In this document: one piece after another, positions 19,894 through 30,744 of the stretch | How positions within the stretch are numbered: the first letter of the stretch is position 1 | How the letters are laid out: each line of letters begins with the position of its first letter | Source of the DNA: Siphonodentalium dalli | Lineage: Eukaryota > Mollusca > Scaphopoda > Gadilida > Siphonodentaliidae | Direction: 5' to 3' | NCBI GenBank assembly: GCA_032622095.1 | Contig: CP136061.1 | Coordinates: 85,720,324 to 85,784,323 of the forward strand | Length of the DNA: 64,000 nt | Program-made: the position numbers and the translations under genes | Notes under the pieces: generated by a model | The model's database searches: none | What the model was told of the DNA's origin: nothing | The model's input: the letters and a program-made list of their open reading frames with translations, nothing else

Positions 19894-20405
19894 TTAAAAG
19901 AATATGTACAGATAAAAGCATGTTGAAAACAATGGTTGCTGTTGGGTTAATGGTTGAAGCTGATAAGCACTCCTCCTGAACCGGTCAGGACCAGAGAGCT
20001 TAATGAGATCAGACGGGAGTTGATTCCAAATTATAGCTGTGCTGGGGAAGAATGAATGTCTAAAGTAATTTGGCCCAGTGTGGATTCGACGATAAGTGTC
20101 AGCGTTGCTATGTCTGAGTGGTTTCTGGAGGTAATCTGGAATAGTGATATCTACTTGGTTATGGACTATTTTACTGAAAAGGGATAATTTTGAGATGGTT
20201 TATCTGTCCTCAAGGGGTTTATGTTTTAATTCTTCCCTCATTTTTGACAGACATGAGAATCTTGAATAGTAATTAAAAATCCAACAGATGGCCCGATTTT
20301 GTACTCGTTCAATTTTCGTTGTGTTTTCTAAAGAATGAGGGGACCAAATTGCAGCAGTAAACTCTAACATTTGTCTAACCATGGTCTGATAAGCGGCCTC
20401 TCATC
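19894..20405 (-). pseudogene. Non-LTR retrotransposon reverse-transcriptase C-terminal fragment
   Basis: Minus-strand translation gives EAAYQTMVRQMLEF, AAIWSPHSLENTTKIERVQN and LKHKPLED, then an in-frame TAA at 20202-20200. In the same frame it continues LFSKIVHNQVDITIPDYLQ, YFRHSFFPSTAIIWNQLPSD and a terminal TAA at 19896-19894. These are the hallmark segments downstream of the RT catalytic core in Jockey/CR1-like LINEs ('vRp.LEYas.vWdP', 'ie.vQr', 'ip.yl', 'ysFfprti..WN.LP'). The 5' part is lost at about 20405. The nonsense codon shows it is dead. About 90-100 bp of 3' UTR follows toward 19800. Confidence 0.88.
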
Positions 20406-20499
20406 ATCTTACGCACCTCCCATTTTCTTTTCTCAGAAACGACTACACTAATCTTCACTACACAGAGATAAATGATGATAAAGTCTATCTGAAGCCGCA

Positions 20500-20632
20500 A
20501 AAATCAACAGACAGACAGGATTTCATGGCGTAGCATGCATGTCGACAGACAAACAATGATGTCATGGTGTAGCATGCATGTCAACAGATAGAACAGATTT
20601 CATGACGTAGCGCTTATGTCGTCTGTAGATTA
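20500..20632. repeat. Tandem repeat of about 50 bp, three units
   Basis: Units share 'caacagac/tagac' followed by 'atttcatggcgtagcatgca' or variants (atgtcatggtgtagcatgca; atttcatgacgtagcgctta) and 'tgtc'. Simple local duplication. Confidence 0.75.
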
Positions 20633-20683
20633 CGTGTGTTTACAATATCACTTATGGTATCCATGAAAGGTGACATACCACGC

Positions 20684-20759
20684 ATGGTAAATTTAGTGAT
20701 TCTATCCCACATAGTAGGTCAGCATCACCAAATTCAACCTCTGGGGACCTCATTCTGCA
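20684..20759. mobile_element. Palindromic MITE family M, copy 1 (partial)
   Basis: Contains aatttagtgat, tcagcatcaccaaatt and ctggggacctcattctgca, the two arms of the family core. The left outer arm is missing. Confidence 0.75.
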
Positions 20760-20910
20760 TGACCTCATCTGCTATGGGAGACAGACTCAGATTTAAGTTC
20801 CGATTATACAATGTGTCATCTGCCATTTTGGGGATATAGAGAAAAAAAAGAAATGTAATATATTTGAAGCAGTTTCTGTTGAAATTTTATAATAAAGAAA
20901 CTTTCCAGAG

Positions 20911-21031
20911 AAGATGAGGCCTAAGCAGAATGAGGTCCCCATAGGGTGAATTTAGTGATGCTAGCCCGCTATGCGGGAGAGTGTCACTAAATTCATCCTC
21001 TGGGGACCTCATTCTGCAAATGATAGGCTTG
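20911..21031. mobile_element. Palindromic MITE family M, copy 2
   Basis: Arms gcagaatgaggtcccc...gtgaatttagtgatgc and gtgtcactaaattc...ggggacctcattctgc, with a loop around 'cccgctatgcggg'. A gatgaggcctaag flank recurs near other copies. Confidence 0.85.
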
Positions 21032-21493
21032 ATTTGATTCGTAGAGAGGCCAGCGCGTGGCCTGATCTATCAGTCCATAGATGTTGCAGTGGACGAGTCA
21101 CCACGCTTTGTGATACTTCAAGAAAAATGGGCGAGTCTAATTGTCGCCCCACATTCGTCATGAATTCGCAGAACTATAATTCTGGTGGAATCTTAGTGAC
21201 CAAACAAATCGAAAACTCAATGCTAGAAACATTTGACAAAATAGTTGATTATATTGTGTTTCTATTCCTTACGTAGACTGTACTATGCTTCTCTCATTGC
21301 ATTTCAGCCTTGTTCATGTTTTTGTAATGATCGACTGAACGTTCAATATTCATGCTGCCTTTTTCATTTACCCAAAAGCATCCATGATAACACATGTAGT
21401 TAGTACGAAAAATGAATCGGATCAGCTGAACAATAGGCTGATGAACATGTTTCTATGTTTTTATGAAATATTATTGGGAATAACTAAAATGTG
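21032..21493. other. Unassigned, no gene seen
   Basis: Mostly AT-rich, with a 101-codon ORF (20971-21276) that starts inside the MITE and has no recognisable features. Lies between MITE copy 2 and the Foldback-like element. Confidence 0.4.
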
Positions 21494-21502
21494 TTAAACA
21501 AT
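21494..21502. repeat. 9-bp target-site duplication, left
   Basis: TTAAACAAT, identical to 24527-24535 on the other side of the element. Confidence 0.9.
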
Positions 21503-24500
21503 ACAGACATGACAATTGGAACTTATTCCCTATTCCTTATTCCTTATTTTCAAAAATGTCGCTTTCGACCGATTTGACGGCATGGGTGGGTGGCCCGCCC
21601 CAAATACCACCTAGAAACACCCCGACCCCCCACCCATCACCCCCGGGGGGTGTCACCCCGAGGGGGTGAAAATGGGGTATGGACCATTGTCGAGAACGGT
21701 AAGGATTTCGACCGATTTGACGGCATGGGTGGGTGACCCGCCCCAAATACCACCTAGAAACACCCCGACCCCGACCATCACCCCCGGGGGGTGTCACCCC
21801 GAGGGGGTGAAAATGGGGTATGGACCATTTTCGAGAACGGTAAGGATTTCGACCGATTTGACGGCATGGGTGGGTGGCGCGCCCCAAATACCACCTAGAA
21901 ACACCCCGACCCCCCACCATCACCCCCGGGGGGTGCCACCCGAGGGGGTGAAAATGGGGTATGGGCCACCCACCCATGCCGTCAAATCGGTCGAAATCCT
22001 TACCGTTCTCGAAAATGGTCCATACCCCATTTTCACCCCCTCGGGGTGGCACCCCCGGGGGTGATGGGTGGCGGGGGGGGGGGGGGGGGTTCGGGGTATT
22101 TCTAGGTGGTATTTGGGGCGGGCCACCCACCCATGCCGTCAAATCGGTCGAAATCCTTCCCGTTCTCGAAAATGGTCCATACCCCATTTTCACTCCCTCG
22201 GGGTGGCACCCCCCGGGGGTGATGGGTGGGGGTTCGGGGTGTTTCTAGGTGGTATTTGTGGCGGGCCACCCACCAATGCCATCAAATCGGTCGAAATCCT
22301 TACCGTTCTCGAAAATGGTCCATACCCCATTTTCACCCCATCGGGGTGGCACCCCCCGGGGGTGATGGGTGTGGTGTCGGGGTGTTTCTAGGTGATATTT
22401 GGGGCGGGCCACCCACCCATGCCGTCAAATCGGTCGAAATCCTTACCGTTCTCGAAAATGGTCCATACCCCATTTTCACCCCCTCGGGTGGCACCTCCGG
22501 GGGTGATGGGTGGGTGGGGGGAGTCGGGATGTTTCTAGGTGGTATTTGGGGCGGGCCACCCACCCATGCCGTCAAATCGGTCGAAATCCTTACCGTTCTC
22601 GAAAATGGTCCATGCCCCATTTTCACTTCCTCGGGGTGGCACCCCCCGGGGGTGATGGGTGGGGGTCGGGGTGTTTCTATGTGGTATTTGGGCGGGCCAC
22701 CCACCCATGCCGTCAAATCGGTCGAAATCCTTACAGTTCTCGAAAATGGTCCATACCCCATTTTCACCCCCTCGGGGTGACACCCCCGGGGGTGATGGGT
22801 GGGGGTCGGGGTGTTTCTATGTGGTATTTGGGGCGGGCCACCCACCCATGCCATCAAATCGGTCGAAATCCTTACCGTTCTCGAAAATGGTCCATACCCC
22901 ATTTTCACCCCCTCGGGGTGACACCCCCGGGGGTGATGGGTGGGGGGTCGGGGTGCTTCTAGGTGGTATTTGGGGCGGGCCACCCACCCATGCCGTCAAA
23001 TCGGTCGAAATCCTTACCGTTCTCGAAAATGGTCCATACCCCATTTTCACCCCCTCGGGGTGGCACCCCCGGGGGTGATGGGTGGCGGGGGGGGGGGGGG
23101 GGGGGTTCGGGGTATTTCTAGGTGGTATTTGGGGCGGGCCACCCACCCATGCCGTCAAATCGGTCGAAATCCTTACCGTTCTCGAAAATGGTCCATACCC
23201 CATTTTCACTCCCTCGGGGTGGCACCCCCCGGGGGTGATGGGTGGGGGTTCGGGGTGTTTCTAGGTGGTATTTGTGGCGGGCCACCCACCAATGCCATCA
23301 AATCGGTCGAAATCCTTACCGTTCTCGAAAATGGTCCATACCCCATTTTCACCCCATCGGGGTGGCACCCCCCGGGGGTGATGGGTGGGGGGTCGGGGTG
23401 TTTCTAGGTGATATTTGGGGCGGGCCACCCACCCATGCCGTCAAATCGGTCGAAATCCTTACCGTTCTCGAAAATGGTCCATACCCCATTTTCACCCCCT
23501 CGGGTGGCACCTCCGGGGGTGATGGGTGGGTGGGGGGAGTCGGGATGTTTCTAGGTGGTATTTGGGGCGGGCCACCCACCCATGTCGTCAAATCGGTCGA
23601 AATCCTTACCGTTCTCGAAAATGGTCCATGCCCCATTTTCACTTCCTCGGGGTGGCATCCCCCGGGGGTGATGGGTGGGGGTCGGGGTGTTTCTATGTGG
23701 TATTTGGGCGGGCCACCCACCCATGCCGTCAAATTGGTCGAAATCCTTACCGTTCTCGAAAATGGTCCATACCCCATTTTCACCCCCTCGGGGTGACACC
23801 CCCGGGGGTGATGGGTGGGGGGTCGGGGTGCTTCTAGGTGGTATTTGGGGCGGGCCACCCACCCATGCCGTCAAATCGGTCGAAATCCTTACCGTTCTCG
23901 AAAATGGTCCATACCCCATTTCACCCCTTCGGGGTGGCACCCCCCGGGGTGATGGTGGGGGGTCGGGTGTTTCTAGGTGGTATTTGGGGCGGGCCACCCA
24001 CCCATGCCGTCAAATCGGTCGAAATCCTTACCGTTCTCGAAAATGGTCCATACCCCATTTTCACCCCCTCGGGGTGGCACCCCCTCGGGGTGGCACCCCC
24101 CGGGGGTGATGGGTGGGGGGTCGGGGTGTTTCTAGGTGGTATTTGGGGCGGGCCACCCACCCATGCCGTCAAATCGGTCGAAATCCTTACCGTACTCGAA
24201 AATGGTCCATACACCATTTTCACCCCCTCGGGGTGGCACCCCGGGGGTGATGGGTGGGGGTCGGGGTGTTTCTAGGTGGTATTTGGGGCGGGCCACCCAC
24301 CCATGCCGTCAAATCGGTCGAAATCCTTACCGTTCTCGAAAATGGTCCATACCCCATTTTCACCCCCTCGGGGTGGCACCCCCCGGGGGTGATGGGTGGG
24401 GGGTCGGGGTGTTTCTAGGTGGTATTTGGGGCGTGCCACCCACCCATGCCGTCAAATCGGTCGAAAGCGACATTTTTGAAAATAAGGAATAAGGAATAGG

Positions 24501-24526
24501 GAATAAGTTCCAATTGTCATGTCTGT
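21503..24526. mobile_element. 3.0-kb Foldback/Mutator-like element with inverted satellite interior
   Basis: Terminal inverted repeats of about 100 bp (ACAGACATGACAATTGG... and complement) are almost identical and are flanked by a perfect 9-bp direct repeat, TTAAACAAT. Nine-base target duplications are typical of Mutator-like and Foldback elements. The inverted repeats run straight into GC-rich tandem units of about 145 bp: roughly three in one orientation (21545-21960), then about eighteen in the opposite orientation (21961-24470). Each unit contains catgccgtcaaatcggtcga, ccgttctcgaaaatggtcca and a ccccctcggggtg/ccccgggggtg palindrome. Many long frames cross the array in all six phases, but they only reflect the rare stops of this unit; none is a gene. 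No transposase is present, so movement would need a partner. Confidence 0.9.
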
Positions 24527-24535
24527 TTAAACAAT
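24527..24535. repeat. 9-bp target-site duplication, right
   Basis: TTAAACAAT, identical to 21494-21502. Confidence 0.9.
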
Positions 24536-24544
24536 TACATATGG

Positions 24545-24775
24545 GAGGCTAAATTCACTTTTAATAATTATTTGCACCAAAAGTGCAATTATTTGTGCTT
24601 AATCACAATTATTTTCACTTAAGCTCAATTCATTGCACTTAAGCTCAATTGTGCTTAAGGGCAAATAATATAATTATGCTTTAGCACAAATAAGCTATTT
24701 ATGCTTAATCTCAATTACTTGCGTCTTGCGTTTAAGCACAATTATTTCCGCTTAAGTGCAAATAATTAAATTCAA
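24545..24775. repeat. Degenerate short repeats of 'cttaagcacaattattt' type
   Basis: A 15-20 bp theme (gcttaagcRcaattatttgc and its complement-like variants with gcaaataattg) recurs about a dozen times. Because both orientations occur, the stretch can fold on itself. No gene. Confidence 0.7.
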
Positions 24776-25121
24776 AACCATTGCCCAACACACCCTGTTT
24801 ATATTTATTGGCACTACTCATTAGAAATTCAAACATGGGGAAACCTATTTTATTTTTGAGGAAGATCTATATTGATGGGGAATGTAATGTACATACATAT
24901 TTGCTCTAACCGGTGACGTAATTCACAGGTGTGACATTATCACTTTTATTTCACCAAGAAATCATGGCTAAGTGTGTAATAAAATGCTTTACAGAATTAT
25001 ACAGTATGTTATTCATCTACCGATACATCTTTTGGCTCATAGATAAATCGAAAAATGACGTTGATGACATATATGAAATTTAAAATCACCAATGTGCCAA
25101 ATTTAACCTGTTATTTGTTAA
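24776..25121. other. Intergenic, no gene seen
   Basis: AT-rich sequence with stops in all frames and no recognised repeat. Confidence 0.4.
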
Positions 25122-25645
25122 AGGTGGACTATCTCTTTGTAAACATGTATTATATAGTTACCGGGGTATAAAATATTAGATCTGAATCGAAGACTCCTCT
25201 CCGGAAATGCTTCTATTGATTAATATTAATTTTATTTTGATTATTTTGTGGTCTAAAAAGGTGTGGTTGTTTAGCTAAAGAACAATAATGGTTACTGTTA
25301 ACAGATACCAGAATTTGTATGGTGTAATTTTGTCACAAATAAACATTAATTATACTCATTATCGCTTATAACTATGGAATAAAACAATACAACAAATAAA
25401 TATGGGACATTTGACGTTCGGTACGTAGCCATAGGAACAGCCTATTGTCCTCTATCGCTATATTGTATCACCCGAATGGTCTTTTCTAACAATAGAAAAA
25501 TAAACTGTCCCAATAAAATATTCGAAATAAAATCAATATTAATTGATAGAAGCCTTTCCGGACAGGGGTCTTCAGTTCATATTTATTATTTTATACCCAC
25601 GCAACTATTTCAAATTTGTTATTTAAAGAGATAATCCATGTTTAA
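25122..25645. mobile_element. TIR element of about 520 bp
   Basis: The left arm (ggactatctctttgtaaaca...ccggggtataaaatatta...cggaaatgcttctattgatt) pairs with the complement of the right arm (aatcaatattaattgataga...ttattttatacccac...aaagagataatcc) over about 115 bp. The interior is non-coding. The outer 50 bp of the arm is also found as a tandem block at 605-735. Confidence 0.8.
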
Positions 25646-25834
25646 ACACAAAATGTTATTTATACATGCTTTCAATGTAAATGTGCAATATATATATTCA
25701 CGTCTTGAATTTATTGTCATGTTCCTGGAGTAGACATATCTGGCATTTCTGACTTCAACTATTATATACTAGCTGATGCGCCCGACTTCATCTGGAGCAT
25801 TTAAAGATTTCTCCGTCTGGCCAGAATGTACAGC
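25646..25834. other. Intergenic, no gene seen
   Basis: AT-rich spacer between two TIR elements. Confidence 0.35.
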
Positions 25835-26375
25835 GTCTGGACAAACTATTATTCAATCGGTCCAGAAACATGACCATATGAGTAAGGTCAAGGTCGCTCA
25901 AGAAATTGGACCCACCCTTATTGTTCCCGGGATCAAAGTTGGCCTACATACCAAATTTGAGTCGGATCGGTGGAGGTGCAGAAACATGCTATATGAGCAT
26001 ATATAAGGGAGGTCAATGACATGGTCGCACATGAAATTAGACCCCCCCATATACTGCCCCCGATAAAAGTAGGCCTACATACCAAATTTCAATCTATACA
26101 GAGCGCACCAGTCATGCTTCCTTTCTGACTGTAACCGGCTGGGTATATATTTAGCATGGGATTTTCTAGCAAAAATGGCGAAACCAATTCGTCAAATTTT
26201 GCTTTGAGAACAATTCTCACACTAAAACATAATGACAGAATGGAAAATCAGAGCGGTAGTTTTGTTGAAGATTTTCGCAAGCTACCCACGTGCGACCGTG
26301 TGCCTGACCTTGACCTCGCTCATATACGCTCATATAGGCATGTTTCTGGACTGATCGAACAATAGTTTATCCAAG
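25835..26375. mobile_element. TIR element of about 540 bp with internal direct repeat
   Basis: The ends ggacaaactattattcaatc...gtccagaaacatg and catgtttctggac...gaacaatagtttatcc are complementary over about 60 bp. Inside, two diverged units near 25915-25965 and 26035-26095 share 'gttggcctacataccaaatttgag'-like phrases. A 76-codon and a 69-codon frame cross it without recognisable features. Confidence 0.75.
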
Positions 26376-26473
26376 CAGAGGCGATCACAAATAAATTCCA
26401 AAATAGCCCGGACAAAGTATTTTAAATTTAGAGAGATCTGTGTTAATGGATGTTATGTGACATGTTATGGCAG

Positions 26474-26628
26474 TCAAGTCTTGAAATAGTGTGTCTGTCA
26501 TTTGCAGAATGAGGTCCCCAGAGGGTGAATTTAGTGATGCTGTCCGCATAGTGGGCTAGCATCACTAAATTCACCCTCTGGGGACCTCATTCTGCAAATG
26601 ACAGACACACTATTTCAAGGTTTGATGG
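26474..26628. mobile_element. Palindromic MITE family M, copy 3 (most complete)
   Basis: Near-perfect palindrome: cttgaaatagtgtgtctgtc atttgcagaatgagg... on the left and its complement ending ...gacacactatttcaagg on the right. The loop around 26545 is small. It defines the full family arm of about 70 bp. Confidence 0.9.
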
Positions 26629-26699
26629 CAGTTAACCCTGTCTGTACTAAACCCACTCAGATATAATAATACACATTGGAATAGTATATTATTCATCTG

Positions 26700-27430
26700 G
26701 AGGGTTTTAAGCTCACCTGATACGAAGTCTCCGGTGGAGCTATAGTCATCACTCCTTGTACGTCCATCCATCCATCTGTCCATCCGTCAACAATTCTTTG
26801 AACATCTTCTCCTCTGAAACCGTCAGACCGAATTGGTTCATATTTAGTGTGGATGTTCCCTAGGTGACTCTCATTCAGATTTGTTCAAATGAGGACACTG
26901 GGTCAAACAGTTGCGAAACCAGGGCCATAACTCTGTAATTCTTACAACGACTTATCAAATTTCATTGAGCCGAATGGGTTCATATTTGGTACAAAGGTTC
27001 CTTGGGGGACTGTTATTTAGATTTGTTCAAATGAGGTCACTAGGTCGAATATGGGCGGAGCCAGTGACATAGCTCAAAAAATATTTTTTTGTTAAATTCA
27101 GATTTTTGGTATTTTCAGGGCGACCTTGCTCAATTTAACAACAAAAAAACAATTTTTTAAACATGTTATAAAATTTGAAAATTTGAAAAAAGTAACACCA
27201 TTATAACATTTGCAGAGTTATGAAACTTTACTCTTTAATGAAATTATGGAAATATTACCCCCCACCCACCCCTCACAAATGGCCCAGAACCACCCCACCC
27301 TGCCATCAACAACATCCCTTCCAACCCATATCATCTACCAATTTAATTATTACCTCTTCTCACCACAGAAGCATATATATCTGCAAAGCCACAGGTCATT
27401 AATTTAGATTAGAATAATAGATGACATCTG
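26700..27430 (+). repeat. Long dispersed repeat R, copy 1
   Basis: From gtccatccgtcaacaattct (26776) to ggtcattaatttag (27405) this matches 29634-30290 in the same orientation, block by block: 'ttggttcatattt', 'agatttgttcaaatgagg', 'agggccataactctgtaatt', 'acatgttataaaatttgaaa', 'atggcccagaaccacccc'. It carries two tandem submodules of about 125 bp (gaattggttcatattt.../gaatgggttcatattt...). Repeats with these phrases are familiar to me from bivalve genomes; no protein is encoded. Confidence 0.8.
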
Positions 27431-27552
27431 GCTGGTTTATGTAAACATAACTGCTAGCAATTTAAAAACAAACTGCTGTTCCCAAGGTTAGGTGATGACT
27501 GATAGGAATTGGTTTCCCTGACATACAATGGTTCTGTGAATGGCTTAGAATT

Positions 27553-27700
27553 CTTCAAGCCTGGAAATAGTGTGTCTGACATTTGCAGAATGAGGTCCCC
27601 AGAGGGTGAATTTAGTGCTGCTACCACATACAACAGGCTAGCATCACCAAAATACACCCTCCAGGGACCTAATTCTGCTTAGGCCTAATCTTCTGGGAAG
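27553..27700. mobile_element. Palindromic MITE family M, copy 4
   Basis: gaaatagtgtgtctgacatt, gcagaatgaggtccccagag and the right arm ccctccagggacctaattct are present. More diverged than copy 3. Confidence 0.8.
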
Positions 27701-27738
27701 TATTTTAAGTATCAAATTTAATTAATACCTCTTCTCAC

Positions 27739-27932
27739 CACAGAAGCATATATATCTGCAAAGCCACGCCATGCTGTATCATACCATATTATCTCTGCAT
27801 ACTTCACCCCATTAAAATCCTTGTTTTGATCACAGCTGTAGGAGTAACACAATACAGTGGTATTGCTCTGCAAAATGTTTGTGCCATCATTAATTATCTC
27901 CATGTCAACAGGTCTCCCAGACATTCTGGTAG
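27739..27932 (-). CDS. Possible internal exon of an unrecognised gene (194 bp)
   Basis: On the minus strand a 64-codon frame (MSGRPVDMEIINDG..., VLCYSYSCDQNK, AEIIWYDTAWRGF) is bounded by an acceptor-like ccactatcag before 27932 and a donor-like GTG|gtgagaag after 27739. The residue composition looks protein-like, and two Cys may pair. The last 45 bp, including the donor, is repeated at 27342-27391 within dispersed repeat R. No family recognised; it may be a non-coding coincidence. Confidence 0.25.
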
Positions 27933-28084
27933 CTGATAGTGGCTTTATGAATGGAATTTTATCCCATGTTTATCTCAGATACAAATTACCTGTTTGACAG
28001 ATGCACTGGCTCTCAAGATCATGGAAATTTTGTTAAGCCAATATAGTCAGGCATTCAAATAAATCATGTATGTCATATTCTTGC

Positions 28085-28780
28085 AGGGATGTCCCTACTG
28101 TGTTGGGGGGTGGTTTACAGATTTGTTCAATGTGGGGGGGTTGTTTACAGATTTGTTCAATGAAATGTAATTTTTGAGCTCACATCTTCTCTAGACTGAA
28201 TGGGTTCATATTTGGTGTGGATGTTCCATAGGTGACTCACATGCAGATTTGTTAAAATGAGGTCACTCTGTCAAATGGTTATGAGGACAGGGCCATAACT
28301 CTTGCCCTCCATAGTAATTCTTAAAAACTACTTATTCTGCTGTACCATCAGGTTGAATAGGTTCATATTTGGTATGAAGGGTCCTTGGGTGACCCGGAGT
28401 TCAGATTTTTTTCAAATGTGATCATTTGTTTTAAATGGGGTCAAAGGGGCCAAGCGAATGACAGTTTTCCTCTTAAAATGCTTCCTTCACACGGACCATC
28501 AGGTCTATTTTACTGATATTTAGTATGAAGGGTTCTTTGGTGTCTGGGATTCAAATTTATTCAGATGTGGTCACCAGATTAAATAGAGTGGGACCAGGGA
28601 CATAACTGTATGTCTCTATAGTAATACTTAAAATGTATTCTCAAGAGAGGTTGGACTATTTAGCTTACATATAGTATGGAGGATCCTTTAGTGACTGAGA
28701 TTCAGATTTGTTAACATGAGGTCAACCTGTTAAGAAATGACGGGGCTATGGGGACTTCACTTAAAACATCTACCTTGGAA
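28085..28780 (+). repeat. Diverged copies of the repeat R submodule
   Basis: At least four degenerate units of about 125 bp (near 28195, 28345, 28500, 28640) carry 'ttcatatttggtRtgRa', 'tccttgggtgac' and 'cagatttgttcaaatg' variants. A 'tgtgggggg ttgtttacagattt' doublet lies at 28120-28155. Confidence 0.7.
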
Positions 28781-29217
28781 CTACCTGACTGATTAATCTG
28801 ACATATATATATATATGTGGTGTTTTCGGGTCCATTGATAATTGGGCTTCAAACATGTCTAAATAGTTTATAAAAAGGTGCTTGTGAGATTGGAAATTTC
28901 GAACAATTGAGAAAGTTTGAGACGTCAGTTGTGAAATTCCAACCTAAGACTTGGGAGTCTGGAGCCCGGTCAGGAGGGGATGTGTTGAGCTGGAGGGGGG
29001 GGGGGGGTGATCTGTAGTGTTCCATTGGTAATTTAAAGATAGATATTCACCGATCGACATGAGGCCTCTCTAGCCACATATCCTGTTTAGATCTACTTCT
29101 TTTAAAGTGATTATGAAAAGTTCTGACTGTTATGGTCTCAAGAGTCCCAGTCTCATCAGTCTTTGCAGTCTGGTGAGCGACCCCACAGTCTTTGACTGTC
29201 TTGTTTTATTGGCCATT
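28781..29217. other. Unassigned, with simple-sequence tracts
   Basis: A TA/AT tract at 28803-28815 and a G run at 28994-29006. No gene or repeat unit recognised. Confidence 0.4.
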
Positions 29218-29335
29218 GAGGCCTAATCAGATTGAGGATGAAGTCGGTGATGCTAGCCCACCTTGCAGAATAGTGTCATTAAATTCACCTTTTGGGGACC
29301 TAATTCTGCAAATGTCAGACATACTAAATTCAGGC
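29218..29335. mobile_element. Palindromic MITE family M, copy 5 (diverged)
   Basis: gtgatgctagcccacc, gtgtcattaaattcacctt and ggggacctaattctgcaaat are preserved; the left arm is damaged (gattgaggatgaagtc). Confidence 0.75.
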
Positions 29336-29584
29336 TTGGCCATTTCATATTATGTTCTTAACCACCACTTATCCAGATGAAATCATACCCTGATTTTTCA
29401 AAGAAAAATTGAGGGGTATATATTGGATTGAATTTGTCTTCTATCTGTCAGGCCTCCATCCGTCTACCTATTGGGATGTCTATCCATTAGTCTATCAACA
29501 ATTGTTTTCGTCTCCATATTAAAGACGGAATGTGTTTATATATTTCAGTGTGCATGTTCCATAGGTGTCTCACAATCATATTTG

Positions 29585-30310
29585 TTGTCCCCCGAAAACA
29601 AAATTTCGGGGGACTATTAAAATAGCCGGTGTCCGTCCGTCCGTCCGTCCATCCGTCAACAATTCTTTGAACATCTTCTCCTCTGGAACCGTAAGACCAA
29701 ATTGGTTCATATTTGGTGGGGATGTTCCCTATGTGACTCTCATTCAGATTTGTTCAAATGAGGTCACTGGGTCAAATAGTTGTGAAACCAGGGCCATAAC
29801 TATGTAATTCTTACAACAACTTCTTCTCAAATTTCATTGGGCCGAATGGGTTCATATTTGGTACAAAGGGTCTTTGGGGGACTGTTATTCAGATTTGTTC
29901 AAATAAAGTCACTGGGTCGAATGTGGGCGGAACCAGTGTCATAACTAAAAAAAAATTGTTAAATTTATATTTTTGGCATTTTCACCTTACTCAATTTAAC
30001 AAACAATTTTTATTTTCAAGCATGTTATAAAATTTGAAAAACCATTATAACATCTGCAGAGTTATGAAACTTTAATCTTTATTCTTCTAAAATTACAGAA
30101 ATATTCCATTACCCATCCCCCTACCACATGGCCCAGACCCACCCCACCCTGCTGTGGCCTACACTCAACCAACATCCCTTCCAACTGATATCATTTCTAG
30201 CTTCCAACATTAATACCTGTTCTATTAAAGTTGCAGATATCTTTTTGTGGATAGACAGAGAGAAACACAGGTCATTAATCTAGATTAAAATAAAATGTCA
30301 CTGACAGCTT
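29585..30310 (+). repeat. Long dispersed repeat R, copy 2
   Basis: It begins with a hairpin (cccccgaaaacaaaatttcgggggac) and a (cgtc)n tract at 29631-29652, then follows 26757-27430 in order to ggtcattaatctag (30270). Diverged by scattered substitutions and a few indels. Confidence 0.8.
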
Positions 30311-30431
30311 GTATAAACATACTGCTTGCAATTTTAAACAAACTGCCTGAATTCAGTGTGTCTGACATTTGCAGGTCAGATAATCATTAATAAGAGGCAC
30401 AATCTATCATGTATTGTTCAACAATGCAAAT

Positions 30432-30572
30432 AGGATGTCTGTCATTTGCAGAATGAGGTCCCCAGAGGGTGAATTTAGTGATGCTATCCCACACAGCGGG
30501 CAGGGCTAGCATCACCAAATTCACCCTCTGGAGACCTCATTCTGATTAGGCCTCATCTTCTTGGAAGTATTT
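30432..30572. mobile_element. Palindromic MITE family M, copy 6
   Basis: Carries gtctgtcatttgcagaatga, gtccccagagggtgaattta, the loop 'cccacacagcggg' and a right arm ending cctcattctgattaggcctc. Confidence 0.85.
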
Positions 30573-30744
30573 ATAGTATCAAATTAACATTGTTGTTAGT
30601 TACATTTCCCTTCTAGGAAGTTTATATATCCCCTAATTTGCAGAAGATGCAATTCATAATTGAGGTGTCCAATGGGTGAACATCAACTTCAACTGGGGAA
30701 CTTCAATCTTATCCCAGGTCTGCCATAGCAGTTGAGGGCCTTAG

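Noticed and set aside
20200-20382. Small independent 60-codon gene
   Set aside because: It is the left piece of the LINE RT fragment; the same frame continues past the TAA with further RT C-terminal motifs.
21537-24492. Long overlapping ORFs (up to about 218 codons) on both strands
   Set aside because: They are translations of a GC-rich 145-bp tandem unit that rarely contains stops; the 'proteins' are the same repeat in all frames and have no independent start or domain.
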